NCBI GenBank assembly: GCA_025526995.1
Contig: JAHLKG010000015.1
Coordinates: forward strand, 310,001-374,000
DNA length: 64,000 bases
Source of the DNA: Powellomyces hirtus
Lineage: Eukaryota > Chytridiomycota > Chytridiomycetes > Spizellomycetales > Powellomycetaceae
Direction: 5' to 3'
The notes beneath the pieces were generated by a model that made no database searches, had not been told where the DNA came from, and saw only the letters and a program-made list of their open reading frames with translations. The position numbers and the translations under genes were made by a program. Shown one piece after another: positions 10,722-21,082 of the stretch; position 1 is the first letter of the stretch, and each line of letters starts with the position of its first letter.

Positions 10722-11918
10722 TCATTCGGAGGTGCCGGCAGCCTCTTCATTCAGACAGGTGTCCCAAATTGCCTTCAAGAACACTTCATTCCAAGCATCA
10801 GGGACTCCGGGAAGGCAGTAATGACTGCAATCTTTCGTAGAGCGATGAGCGTCCGCACGCGCAAGGGCAACGGACGCAGCGTCTAGGATAGTCACGTCTT
10901 TATGAGACGCGACGGCGCGTTTCAGGCGCTCGTTCTGGAGTGACTCGGCATATCCGCCGTAGTAGTCTTCCGGCTTGGTGTTGAATCGCGGCACGAGGGA
11001 TGCGCAGGTACCGTCAGAATTATAGTCACCGCCTTGGTAATGCCGCATTGGAGACGTGCGGAACACAACTTTGGTTGCGTCGGCCTTGCTGCCGTCGATC
11101 AGGGATATGGCTGTGGTGATGATCCGCGAATATGCTTGATAGAAATCCATAATGCGACTTTTAAATGATGACGCATCGATCCACAATCCTGTGTTCAGCA
11201 GCAGCCAGTCGGGATCCGCTTGCACGAGCTCTTTCAAGGCAGGATGCAGGTTGTTGAAGTCAATCTTCGGCTCTGGTCGGTTCCCGGTATAATCGAGAAG
11301 ATACGGGTTCAGATCGTCGCCAGTCCACAGCAGAGTAGTGCTCCCCGTGCTGTTCTGGAACTTTGCAACCACTTTATCTAGTCGGCCCTCTCTTGTTTTG
11401 GTGAGCATCGCACCATCAGCGTACATCAAGCACGCTAGAGAGTGGAAAGATTGGCGGTTGAGAGAGTCCCCCGAGAGACCAATGATCCGGCCATTGAGAC
11501 ATTTCCGCACCACGTCTCCGAGCCGAAGCTCCGGTCCCAGACCGGCAAGTCTTTCGGACCCCTCCCATTTCCAGCGGAGTAATCGATCATATCGTTCTTT
11601 CTCGCATTGATCTTGGGTGTCCAGCAGCGGGCAGGAGGCGTAGCGTTCGCGGTATTTGCTATCCCGCCACCCCTCTGGCCTCCGAGTCCAGTTCCCCGAC
11701 GACTCAGGCTGGGAATCCTTTCCAGACCCGACCGCTTCGCCCAAATGTGCGGTAATGGCCGGCGAGTAGGTCGTCAAAAGGCTGGCGACAATAGCTGTTA
11801 CGGTGAGGAGGGGAAGCAACACAACAAGGGACACGCGCTTCCGCAAAGCTTCGTTCGCGGAGGCCGGAGTCGGGGACGCTGAGCTATTTGTTGGAACAGG
11901 AGTATAGAAGCGGGCCAT
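10722..11918 (-). CDS. PC-esterase / TBL-type single-pass membrane protein
   Basis: Single-exon protein of 398 residues with type II topology: a short cytosolic N-terminus, a membrane anchor around residues 28-50 (VSLVVLLPLLTVTAIVASLL) and a large lumenal domain. The domain matches the PMR5N/PC-esterase group (plant TBL proteins, animal and fungal Cas1-type relatives), which transfer or remove O-acetyl groups on glycans. Visible signatures are CPLLDTQDQC near the start of the domain, the GDS-type nucleophile block LSGDSLNRQSF, and near the end DCSHYCLPGVPDAWN with the DxxH catalytic pair. Cysteines are placed as expected for disulphides. It probably acts in the Golgi on cell-wall or glycoprotein sugars; substrate is unknown. 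Absence of introns is unusual for this window. Confidence 0.82.
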   Translation of the reverse strand: MARFYTPVPTNSSASPTPASANEALRKRVSLVVLLPLLTVTAIVASLLTTYSPAITAHLGEAVGSGKDSQPESSGNWTRRPEGWRDSKYRERYASCPLLDTQDQCEKERYDRLLRWKWEGSERLAGLGPELRLGDVVRKCLNGRIIGLSGDSLNRQSFHSLACLMYADGAMLTKTREGRLDKVVAKFQNSTGSTTLLWTGDDLNPYLLDYTGNRPEPKIDFNNLHPALKELVQADPDWLLLNTGLWIDASSFKSRIMDFYQAYSRIITTAISLIDGSKADATKVVFRTSPMRHYQGGDYNSDGTCASLVPRFNTKPEDYYGGYAESLQNERLKRAVASHKDVTILDAASVALARADAHRSTKDCSHYCLPGVPDAWNEVFLKAIWDTCLNEEAAGTSE

Positions 11919-12880
11919 TTTTGTGCCGCCCAGTGTTGATGTTCTTCCCCTTCTTTTGGAGGTTAGGTTTGCACCGAGCGGGAAGAGAATGGCGTGGGCA
12001 AGCGCAGCAATAGCAAATGGACCGCGTGCTTATGGAGGAACGCGTCTCTTCTGGCCCCACGCGGTTTCCCCATTGCCCGCGCACTAAAGAAAGCTCTTGT
12101 TGTAAACCTTCTAAAAGATCGGCATCATCGGGACAGCTTCCAAATTCCAATGTGCAACCAGGACGGAGGGCGGGGAAGAGTCGTGTGATGCACACTGCCA
12201 TAGCATACATCAGTCACACTCCTTTTATGGAATCAAGGAGCTGGGAGGTAGGCATGATATGGCAGAGAGTCTTGTGACTACTTGCCAACATTTCCCCCCG
12301 CTTCTCCCGCGTGCAAGAAGCCCCCGATCTTTGAGCTTTGTGCTGATGCTTCAGGTGTGGTTTCAAACAGGATTGATTTGGACAGGATTGATTTGGCCTT
12401 TACCCTCCGCCTCAAATTGACGCACACTGGCAATTGACTGTCCGCGAGCGAAACTTTAGTGTCTAGACTGTTTACTTATTGATAGGTTAGGCGCCCGGGA
12501 CTTGGCAGATTAGGACTGGGCGACCGGGACGAATGAAGTCGATGCGCGTGTGCCAGCACCCCTATCAAGATTCAAGATTTCAAGATTGCCTCCCCACCCG
12601 TTGTTTCTGTCACGAGATCGCCACAGCATTCGCTGCGAAGGGACGTTTTCCTGCCTGGTGGTTGTCTCAGTGCAACCTGCAACATGTCAAAGAAGACGAT
12701 GATGAGCAGTGGTCCGAACTGCATGGTGATCACAGGAAAGCACTTCTCTCCGTGTTGGACACCGAGTCAACAAGACAGTACCTAGAGAACGTCCACGAAC
12801 GGTTGAGGTCATGAAACTTCTATGAACGGCAGTTGAGCAGTCCAGATATCTGTTGCGTTGTATACCAGAATTCCATGAGC

Positions 12881-13043
12881 ACTGGTGGGCTTTGCCCCGG
12901 GGTGGTTGGAGCATGGGGAAGGTGCGCGGTTGAAGTTTTCAACTGTCGGACAAGCTCGCCTGGTATGCAACGTTTTCGTGGTACGTCAGCACTCGTTGAG
13001 GACTGGTGGGCTTTGCCCCGGGGTGATTGGAGCATGGGTGAAG
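12881..13043. repeat. direct repeat pair, 121-bp spacing
   Basis: ACTGGTGGGCTTTGCCCCGG followed by GGTGGTTGGAGCATGGGGAAGG at 12881-12922 recurs at 13002-13043 with two or three differences (GGTGATTGGAGCATGGGTGAAGG). Each copy carries an inner palindrome-like GGGCTTTGCCCCGGGG. The sequence between the copies shows little further similarity, so this is a dispersed pair or the remnants of a longer tandem array. Confidence 0.6.
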
Positions 13044-13243
13044 GACGAGCTCGCGTGACGTGCATTCTGTCGATGCACCTGGTCGTTTGTGAGATACAAG
13101 CAAGAATGTTTCTAATTATTGTCTCGCTAAAAATATACAAAATTCAAGACCGTTGCTTTAAGTACGCGACTGAAGCAGTGCTTGGGAACTCTCACGTCAA
13201 CGCTGTGTACGGTTTGACGGAACGCTACGATGATCTCAACGCC

Positions 13244-13504
13244 ATGGGAGTTGATGCAAATCGAGCGGCTTTCAATTCATCAATTCCCGTACTCTCTGCC
13301 GGCGAAAGGCGGAAAGCAAAGGACAGTACCCCAGAGCCGATGAAGAGACCACGCCTTAGTACTCGATCCACCTCGCCGACATCAGTAGGCCCTGCTTCCG
13401 GTGCACCCGATTTAGACTTTGATGAAACAACCGACAACGACTGTCTCATTTCTGACAGAACGAAGGACCGTTCTGGAAGCTTATTCCCGAAACTTGTCCG
13501 ATGA
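13244..13504 (+). CDS. possible coding fragment, unknown
   Basis: An 86-codon open frame from ATG 13244 has a composition like a fungal disordered, nuclear-type protein (ERRKAKDSTPEPMKRPRLST with a basic patch, then an acidic DLDFDETTDND). The frame is also open upstream of the ATG. There is no domain and no convincing partner exon. It may be the tail of a decayed gene or chance. Confidence 0.2.
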   Translation: MGVDANRAAFNSSIPVLSAGERRKAKDSTPEPMKRPRLSTRSTSPTSVGPASGAPDLDFDETTDNDCLISDRTKDRSGSLFPKLVR

Positions 13505-14021
13505 GAGGTTTAGCGATAAGTCCTTATGTTTATCTCTTAGTGAGATCCCACACAGTACAGTTTCCGGGGCCTACGCCAGACGGTTGATCTCATCCCCACA
13601 CATTGACTGCGTATTGATGCACTCTCTCCTTTGTCAGCGCGTACCGCGGCAATCGTTCTGTGAAGGGAGATGCAGCGGATTGGTGAAGATGTTCATGGAT
13701 CCGAGGTGCCGGTGGTTTGTTAGATAGGCAAAAACTGAGTAATGTATATATTTTGAATGATCGGTGCAATGGGCAGATTTTTTCTGTTGATGTGTTGAAT
13801 AAACATTTATGCCAGAACGGGTATGCTGCACTACCCAAACTACATTGTTCTCCATGATGGTCGCGACAGCGGCGAGATGTAAGCAGACGACATTCCATTA
13901 GTAAATACATTGATTTGTACATTTGCCGCTATGCAGCGGGCAGCTATGCGGAGAAGGCGCGGGTGGCGGAGGTCGGGTATTTTCCCATGGCTATGCATGT
14001 CGGGTGATGGGTCTTTCATTC

Positions 14022-17000
14022 TCACCCGCTTTGATTCAATTTCTGTCGAACAATATCGACCAAGATATCAGAATACGTCTCCAACGCCCTGATAATCTGC
14101 TCGTTCCCTGCAAACAGCTGCTGAACCGGGGTAGCAGCAGCAGCAGGAGAGGAAGATGTGGTTCTCGAAAGGGTATATGACGCGGATAGCGGGTTGAGAA
14201 CATGCGCGGCTGCATCCCGCACATTGGCGAGAGTGCTTTGGATCGATTGAACTGTGCGGCGCGTCTCGTCGGTGCCATCTGGGTTCGATGCCAGGCGAAC
14301 GAGCGTCTGCGCGGATCGCTGGGCGAGCGTGCGTAGCAGTTGGAGTTCTTGTTCAGAGACGAGATCATACGATTCTGTGGTTTGCTCCTCAGACTCGTCC
14401 GGTATTGATGCTGGGGCAGAAACTGCAAGAGAAAAAGTCAACGGATTAGATTACCGTGCACGCAGCGCAGGCGGAATGCCTAAAACGCAGTTACTTCAGT
14501 GCCCGCGCCCACTTACCAGGCAGTGGTTTCTGAGCAGCCAGATCCTGATCGGACAAAATTTGGACCATTGGGGATGGGGTATGGTGACTGGTATCTTCTC
14601 CAGTGACGTCAGGAGATACAACGGATCGCATCGGACTGGATGATATTGAAATTGGAGGGGAAGACAAGCAGGCTGAGGGAGGTGCTTGGGAGACAATGTT
14701 TGACAATGCTACAGGATGGCGATCTGGCGTGGCAGTTCTAGTATCATCCCGTACTGGTGAAGATTGCTCTGGGATACTCGCTGGATTGGGCTCCGTAGAT
14801 GAAGACGGCACAGGTTCCTGCATTTCCACATCCTCCACATGTGCTTCGGCCTCAGGCTCCTCCTTCGCTGCAGCGGTGGGCTCCTCGAGATTGCCTTCGG
14901 AGCCTCGCCATATGATGCCCATAGCCGCCAACTTCTGCCGCATGCGCTCAACTTCCTGCGCGGTCGCCTGCTTCCGTTGCCTGAGCGATGTAGGCGTACT
15001 CTGCGCCGCCTCGCCTTCCTGCGTCGGAGGGTGCGGGTGACCACCGCCAACACTATGCTCCTGCTCCAAAAAATCTAGCAATCTCGTACAGTCGCCCACC
15101 GCGCCACCGACGCGCGATGCGAGGTGTTTGGCTGACAAGCTCTGCCGTATGTCGAGCCGGGCCGACATGTCAACGTTCTGTTGGATATAATCCTCAAACG
15201 TCATGTCGCCAAAATCTTTGTCCCTGAACGAGGTGTCTGTTGGCGTCTCCCCAGGGCTTTCTGGGACGACATCAGCTTCTTTATCCTTTTCATCAGCAGC
15301 ACGCACTTCAGAGCTTGTACTATCAGCTTCCCTGATGAATAAGGACGCCGGGAGATCTCCGGATGCGTGCGCGTCCTCCGGCAGCGCAGGCACCGCAATA
15401 TGCACGACATGCGCCGCAGATTCACTCTGGAGGTCGTCATCCGGCGGAAGGAAAATAGCCAGTTCCTCCTCAATGTCATCTCCATCCATCTCTGTTGGCT
15501 CTTCGTTTTCGCTGGCAGACGTGCCGGTAGATGCGGCTGTTATCGAGTCTAAATCTTCCACCACTAGGTCATGCGACTCAGCGTCGCGCTCTCTGATCAG
15601 ATCATTCGTCGCCGCAGGGCCAGCAACGTTAGCTTCCTTCATGATAGAAGACAGGTCGCCTGGAGGGATGGCCGCTATCGAGATTTCCTGCACGTCGAAT
15701 GTGTATCTACGGTCTGAAGCATCGTCCAGTTTTGCTATCGGTTGATCATCATTTATGAGTTCTGAGAAGAGGACCACACCTTCTTGTCCAACACGCTGTA
15801 AATTCAATGACATAATGCATTAGCCCATCCGAGGTGATCAGAAGAGAAGGTTGTGTGATAAATTTCTACCTGCGCCCACCGGCCTTTTGGCGCCACAAAG
15901 CGACCCTGATCGCTGCTCTCCGTCTCCGACCGCCTGCTGGATCTAGCCCACGCAGGGAGACCTGTCTCGGTATACCGGAATCCGCGGCCGCTGGCACTAC
16001 GGATCTCCTCATGTTCATCGTCGGAACGAAAAAATGAATGCGATGGCGATGCAGGATATGATTCAAAACTGCTTTTCCTGATAGCGGTAGTTTCTGGTTC
16101 CGCAGGTGTCCGCAATCGCATTTGCATCTGATTCACGAATTTCTGCGCCACTTTCCATATGAAAATACAGCCGTCTGCTCCCGTCGAGATCAGATGCCGG
16201 CAGTCGAGAGAAAACTTTACGCCAGTTACTAGCTCCGAGTGTCCGCTGGGAACTTTGCCAATATAGGCGCCAGAATAGAAATCAAACATGCGAATTGATT
16301 TGTCAGAGGCGGAAGTTATTGCGAAGGTTCCCGAGGGATCAATCGAAATTTTTATAAACCCGCCTTCTGGACCCGAATCATCTGGTTCCTGTTTGTACGA
16401 TCGCACAGGCTTGCCTGTGGCCACTGAAAAGATGTTGACCCGTCGATCCTGCGATGCTGTAGCGAGATACTTTGATGTCGGGTCAATGTCCATGTCGTAT
16501 ATCGTGGATTTGCCGATGGCATTATGGTAGCTTTGATATCCATGACCATCCGCTTGTCTGAAAACAAGCGATTTATCCGCACCACAGCTGATCAGCCGTT
16601 TTCCCTTCTCGGCAAACCGAATAGACGTGATTGAGGAGGTGTGATCATCCAGAGTTTGTACCAGATCGAAATCCTGTTGTCCATCAAAAACATGAAGCAA
16701 CCTGTCTCGGCTTGCTGTTGCCATCAGCAGTGTGTCTTGATCGGGATCCTCGCCAAAGTCAATGGTCAAAATTTCCGCGTCGTGAGCTTCCAGATATTTC
16801 AATTGTTGGAAATGTGTTAATTCGTAGACTCGAACGTTGCCGAGACGATCACCGGCAGCCAGATATTGGCCATCCGTGGTAATCCGCAATGCTCGCACAC
16901 CCGTTTTTCCAGAAGCAACTGTTTCGCTAGACCCGGAGTCCTTGGTCTTTAGTTTTAGAATGCCACTTCGATCCACGTATAGAATCCTCAAGAGTTCACG

Positions 17001-18744
17001 GGAATAGACATTATGTTCGAAATATCGATGGGCCTCCGTTGGCGATTCAGCGTCCGCTGCTGACGCGTTACCCCCTACGCCATCGATGTTCCAGAACCGC
17101 ACAGTTCCATCTGAAGAATAAGTCGCAAACGAATTTGGCGGAAGACCAGAGGGTCCAGATCCATCATCTCCCATTTGCGCGGCATGAGTTTTCGGAACTA
17201 TCTCCACGCCCCAGATTGCATCGCTATGCCAAAGGAAGCTCCGGTATTTTCCCACGTGTTTCGTGTCTTTGATATCCCAGAGATAGAGACTGTGATCGCT
17301 GTAGATGCATGCAACTTTCTCATTCTGTGCGTCGATTCGAACCGCCACAACATCCGGCCAGCCAGCAGATGATTTGGACTGTGCACTCGTATGTGGTTCA
17401 ATGTCGATCGGGTGCGGCTTGGGGCATGTCATCACATACTGGAGCGTGCAAGAATCGAACAATCGTATGACGCCGTCGGAACCCCCACAGGCGATGTATT
17501 TGTCTGTGATATGTAACGCGCGGCCCGTGGCAACGCGCATGTCGACCCATTTCTCCATCTGGCGTTCGCGATTGAAGAACATCAACGTGCCTTCTTCCGT
17601 TATCGAGTACGTGTAAGTCTCATTGTTGGGACCAAGGACACAGCCTACATCTGCAAACGCGTTGATTTTGTGGTCGGGGATGCTAGCGAAGAAACCTTCC
17701 AGCAGCACGGGGACCGCTTTCGCCGACTAGGTTTGCAAAAAATCAGATTGAGAAAAGAACCGCCGCTTTAGCGCGCTTCATAGCGAACCTTTACAACTTG
17801 AGAAATCTTGTTTGCGTCAATGTACCAGAACTTCATGTGGCGGGTTCCTGCCGTAACAAAGAAGTCCCCTTGAGGATCGAACGCGACGGAGTTTATCTAA
17901 ACGTGACATGCTAGTGTTAACACTCGCAATTTGCAAACACTTCCACGAACGTCTTAGCTACCTTTGTGCTGATACGGCTGTACGCGAGGCGTTGGCCTAG
18001 TCGCCAGTTCCATAGGTAAACCGTCCCATCATGCTACATCAATAGGTCAGATCAGAAGCTGATAGACCATCGGACAGGATTTTCTGGATACAGACCTGAT
18101 ATCCGACTGAAACCAGGTACTTTGAATCCGGCGAGAACGCCAACGCTAAGATTCCATACTTGTGGCCAACCAGCTCAGACACAATGGAGTTTCCTTTCCA
18201 TATAACGACTCTGGGTTGGTGTCCCGACTAGCAAAACGTATCGGTGAGAACGGCTCCGGCACATTGGTCGCAGGGTACCGAGATGGCACCTACCTACCTC
18301 GCCGACCGCCAAAAATTCCCCATCAGCGGAATAGGCCACGCAGGAGGCCGCACGCGTGGCCTGCAGTGCCCCTCGTCGGCTCGCTGTGGCAGCGCTGGAA
18401 CTTCCTCGTTCCCCGTCCGGTGCACCAGTTCCAGTCAAGAATGATATTTGTCGGTTCCGCCTATAGTTGTACAATACTACCACCCCGCCTGCAGTGTAAG
18501 CTAACACTGGGGTATCTGTATTCGGGTTCAGGGCAAGTGCGGCGGGTCGCGCGGCTGTTGAACCCAGAACTCGTTCCAGTTGAAACTGGTGACAACAGAA
18601 CGTTACGATTGGAATTCATAATTTTGATATGGATAGCTTTAAAGCGCACTCAACTGGTAGTTCGTCTGCATTCTTCGGCCGGGTCCGCTTTTTGGCCAAC
18701 TTAGGGCGCGCAGGAGGAGGCCCCGTTGCTCGTTTGGCAAACAT
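14022..18744 (-). CDS. WD40 scaffold protein of the WDR62/MAPKBP1 type
   Basis: Large protein of about 1,400 residues in about eight exons. ATG at 18744 (MFAKRATGPPPARPKL); the following exons give FQLERVLG, the block AYTAGGVVVLYNYRRNRQIS, SGHQPRVVIWKGNSIV, GHKYGILALAFSPDSKYLVSVGYQ, HDGTVYLWNWRLGQRLAYS and INSVAFDPQGDFFVTAGTRHMKFWY. This order matches the N-terminal propeller of animal WDR62 and MAPKBP1. The main exon (about 15868-17727) holds the second propeller, ending with GHSELVTGVKFSLDCRHLIS and GADGCIFIW. After a splice inside KGRWAQ, a long acidic, Ser/Pro-rich region (about 430 residues) and a C-terminal helical segment (EQELQLLRTLAQRSAQTLVR) follow. The animal relatives scaffold JNK signalling and act at spindle poles; the fungal role is unknown. 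Head-to-head with the lipase gene, 244 bp apart. Confidence 0.9.
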
Positions 18745-18988
18745 TGCACTTCCAACCGGGAGACCGAACACCGAACGTGAATTTCGAAGGCGCTTATACA
18801 CACTCTATATCACTTACTGCGCCGTTTCTGTTGTCCAGGTTCAGGGTTCAGAATAACGTCGGCGACATTGGGAAATCACACAGGCGCGTCCGTCTTTTCG
18901 GACGGAATGCGGCGCGTAAGCGGTAAAATGACTGGGCATGCGTCAGAGCTGACATTTATTCCCACCCGTCATTTTCGTCCGTTGCGCA
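18745..18988. promoter_or_regulatory. bidirectional promoter, WDR62-like / lipase
   Basis: The 244 bp between two divergent ATGs must carry both promoters. No TATA box is evident. Confidence 0.5.
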
Positions 18989-20190
18989 ATGTCCTTCGTT
19001 CTGGAGCACCCCTGGGTGCCAGCTGTCGTTCGGGAAACCCTCGGCGTCGGCCATCTCGAGACAACCTACGAGCGTTCAGCCACTCCCTGGAGTACAGCTG
19101 AGCGTGCATTCACCCTAACACCATACAAGGCGACCGACAGGTTCTTGGACAGTACCGGTCATAAGATTTTCAGTGCGACGTGGGAAAGGCGGGATCAGCA
19201 ACCAGAGGCAGACATTATTTCGATACATGGCCTCCACGACTACGGAACACGATGGGCAGACACGCCGTGGCCGAAAACGCTTGTTGATAGCGGGTTCCGT
19301 GTGACATCACCGGACCTTATCGGCCACGGACGCAGCTCAGGAATCCATGGAGGCTTTTCATCCATAGATGAGCAAGTAGAAGTGGTTCGAGACATACTTA
19401 GAAAGGTCGTGCGATTTTTGCCAGCCTCAAAAACTGGGAAAGTGTTTCTCTTTGGCGGATCCTTGGGCGGCCTTCTGCTTCTGTCATATGCAAGGAAGTA
19501 CCGAATGGACCCTGAATTGTCACCTTCGGGCATGGTAGTTCTTTGCCCACTAGTCTCAGTTGCCCCGGAGTCCCGTCCCGCGTGGAGCGTCGAAATGATT
19601 GCGAAAAGTTTGTGCTACGTCGCTCCGTTCCTGCCACTGGCAGAGGCCAACAGGGGCAAGAACGCCTCAGACATCAGGTTTGAGGAAATCTTTCTGGAAG
19701 GTATGTGGAGGATTCTTGTCCTCAGCATCCTGGTTGCGTCAATCAAGTGTCACCGGTGTCTCACCATCTGGCATTGATAGATCCGCTCACGTATCATGGC
19801 CGGCTGAGAATCAGCACTGGCCTGGCAATGCTCCATGCATTTGAAGAGTAAGTGAACTTGCTCGTAGCACGCAAATGCGTAACTGTTCTAATCCTCCTGA
19901 AAGGTTGCAAGCAAACCTTTCCCAGGTGATTACTCCTTTCATTGTGGTCCATGGAGATGCCGATCGAGCGACGAGGTATTGTGAAATGGTACACGCTAGC
20001 GTGCCTCGTGGTATTTTAGTATGCTCATTATTTTCTCAGCGTGGACGGTTCGAAGCAATTGTATGAGCAAGCCGGATCGACTGACAAGACAATCCGTATA
20101 GTTCCTGGGCAGGAACATGATCTTTCTCGGGAACCCAAGGCCATGGAGGTCTTGTCCTTGTGCATTGAATGGATGAAGGCGCGTCTATAG
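18989..20190 (+). CDS. alpha/beta hydrolase, monoacylglycerol-lipase-like
   Basis: Predicted serine hydrolase of the monoglyceride lipase / serine aminopeptidase S33 group, which releases fatty acid from monoacylglycerol or related esters. The long first exon encodes about 235 residues with the family motifs IISIHGLHDYGTRW (oxyanion region), TSPDLIGHGRSSG, and the nucleophile elbow FLFGGSLGGLLLLSYARK. Short exons follow: DPLTYHGRLRISTGLAML, then the acid residue in PFIVVHGDADRATRY, and the last exon with the catalytic histidine in RIVPGQEHDLSREPKAME, ending WMKARL at the TAG 20188-20190. All three catalytic residues are present. No signal peptide; likely cytosolic or lipid-droplet associated. 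Total about 330 residues, usual for the family. Confidence 0.88.
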
Positions 20191-21082
20191 ACGTATATAG
20201 TGTGTGCAATATTTTTTCTCCCTACGGATTTACCATGAACTTTCCCGTTGTGTCATCACCGATCGATCGCTTACATTAGTCTTCCAATCGTGGCTGCGCA
20301 AAGACGCGTCGCGACCCACGCGTTGTCTCCAAGCCTCCTGCCCCCTTCTGCACAAGCCTCACTCGTTCCCCTCAACTTGTAGACTGTGTAATTCAGGGAC
20401 TGCCTTATTGGATCAGTCCCTTTTTGATGTCAGTCAAGGCATGTCATAGCATAATACCTGAAAGCACCCGCGCCTTCATACAGCCCAATGAGCTGCGTCC
20501 GTGTTGGCCTGGTGTCACCCGAACCTTGTATCCGAGATTTTTACGCACTGGCTGGGGTTCAGAATGCTGACTGACTGACTGATTGAATGACGTGCACTAA
20601 GGCTGAACAGGCCTTGCTGACTCATCGCCCAAAACCCGCACAAGCCTTTCGAATCCCTTTGGATTTCCATCAGCTTTTCTTTCTCCCGTTTCTATGCTGG
20701 AGCGATAGATGAGTTGATTGGTGCTAAAGGGTCTTGGTTGTCGGTCTCCACTGTGTCTGACCTGTTTACTGGCTTGAGGAACGCACTGGTCAGTCGAGGA
20801 CGAGGACAGACTAGGGCCGCGTCACGGACATTTTCTGCCTGTTCCCACGCCCAGGAATCGCAACAAATAACGCTTCTCGACGCAGACCATCCTGGCGAAC
20901 TGCATGCTTTGAGGCTGGAAGTCAAAAGTTCAGAAGTTCTACAGCGGGACATAGACCCTTCTTGATCCAGCCTGCTCTGAACTTGTCAGAATCGTCAAGG
21001 CTCCTCCCGCCTTGACTTACCTACTCAGCTGCCTCAGACACACCGGCAGCTAGCAGCTGGTCCCGAATCGAATCAACGTAAG
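20191..21082. other. intergenic region, possibly with a 5' exon of the next gene
   Basis: Holds a short GACT/GATT microsatellite (around 20565-20590). An open stretch at 20714-20964 has coding-like composition (e.g. QESQQITLLDADHPGELHAL) and could be an upstream exon of the coiled-coil gene, but it has no ATG of its own and I could not fix a splice. The frame of the next exon is open back to 20981. Confidence 0.35.

Larger units (their letters stand above)
11919..14021. other. gene-sparse region of about 2.1 kb
   Basis: Contains the 5' flank of the PC-esterase gene, short direct duplications (GGATTGATTTGGACAGGATTG at about 12370-12395), a 121-bp-spaced repeat pair at 12881-13043 and one weak coding candidate at 13244-13504. 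Another open stretch at 12533-12814 has no recognisable motif. No transposon domain is visible. Confidence 0.4.

Noticed and set aside
12533..12814. 93-codon open frame
   Set aside because: Protein-like tail but no motif or partner exon; left as part of the sparse region.
15203..15745. 180-codon Ser-rich frame on the plus strand
   Set aside because: Antisense to the acidic linker of the WDR62-like protein; Ser-rich because it mirrors Glu/Asp-rich codons.
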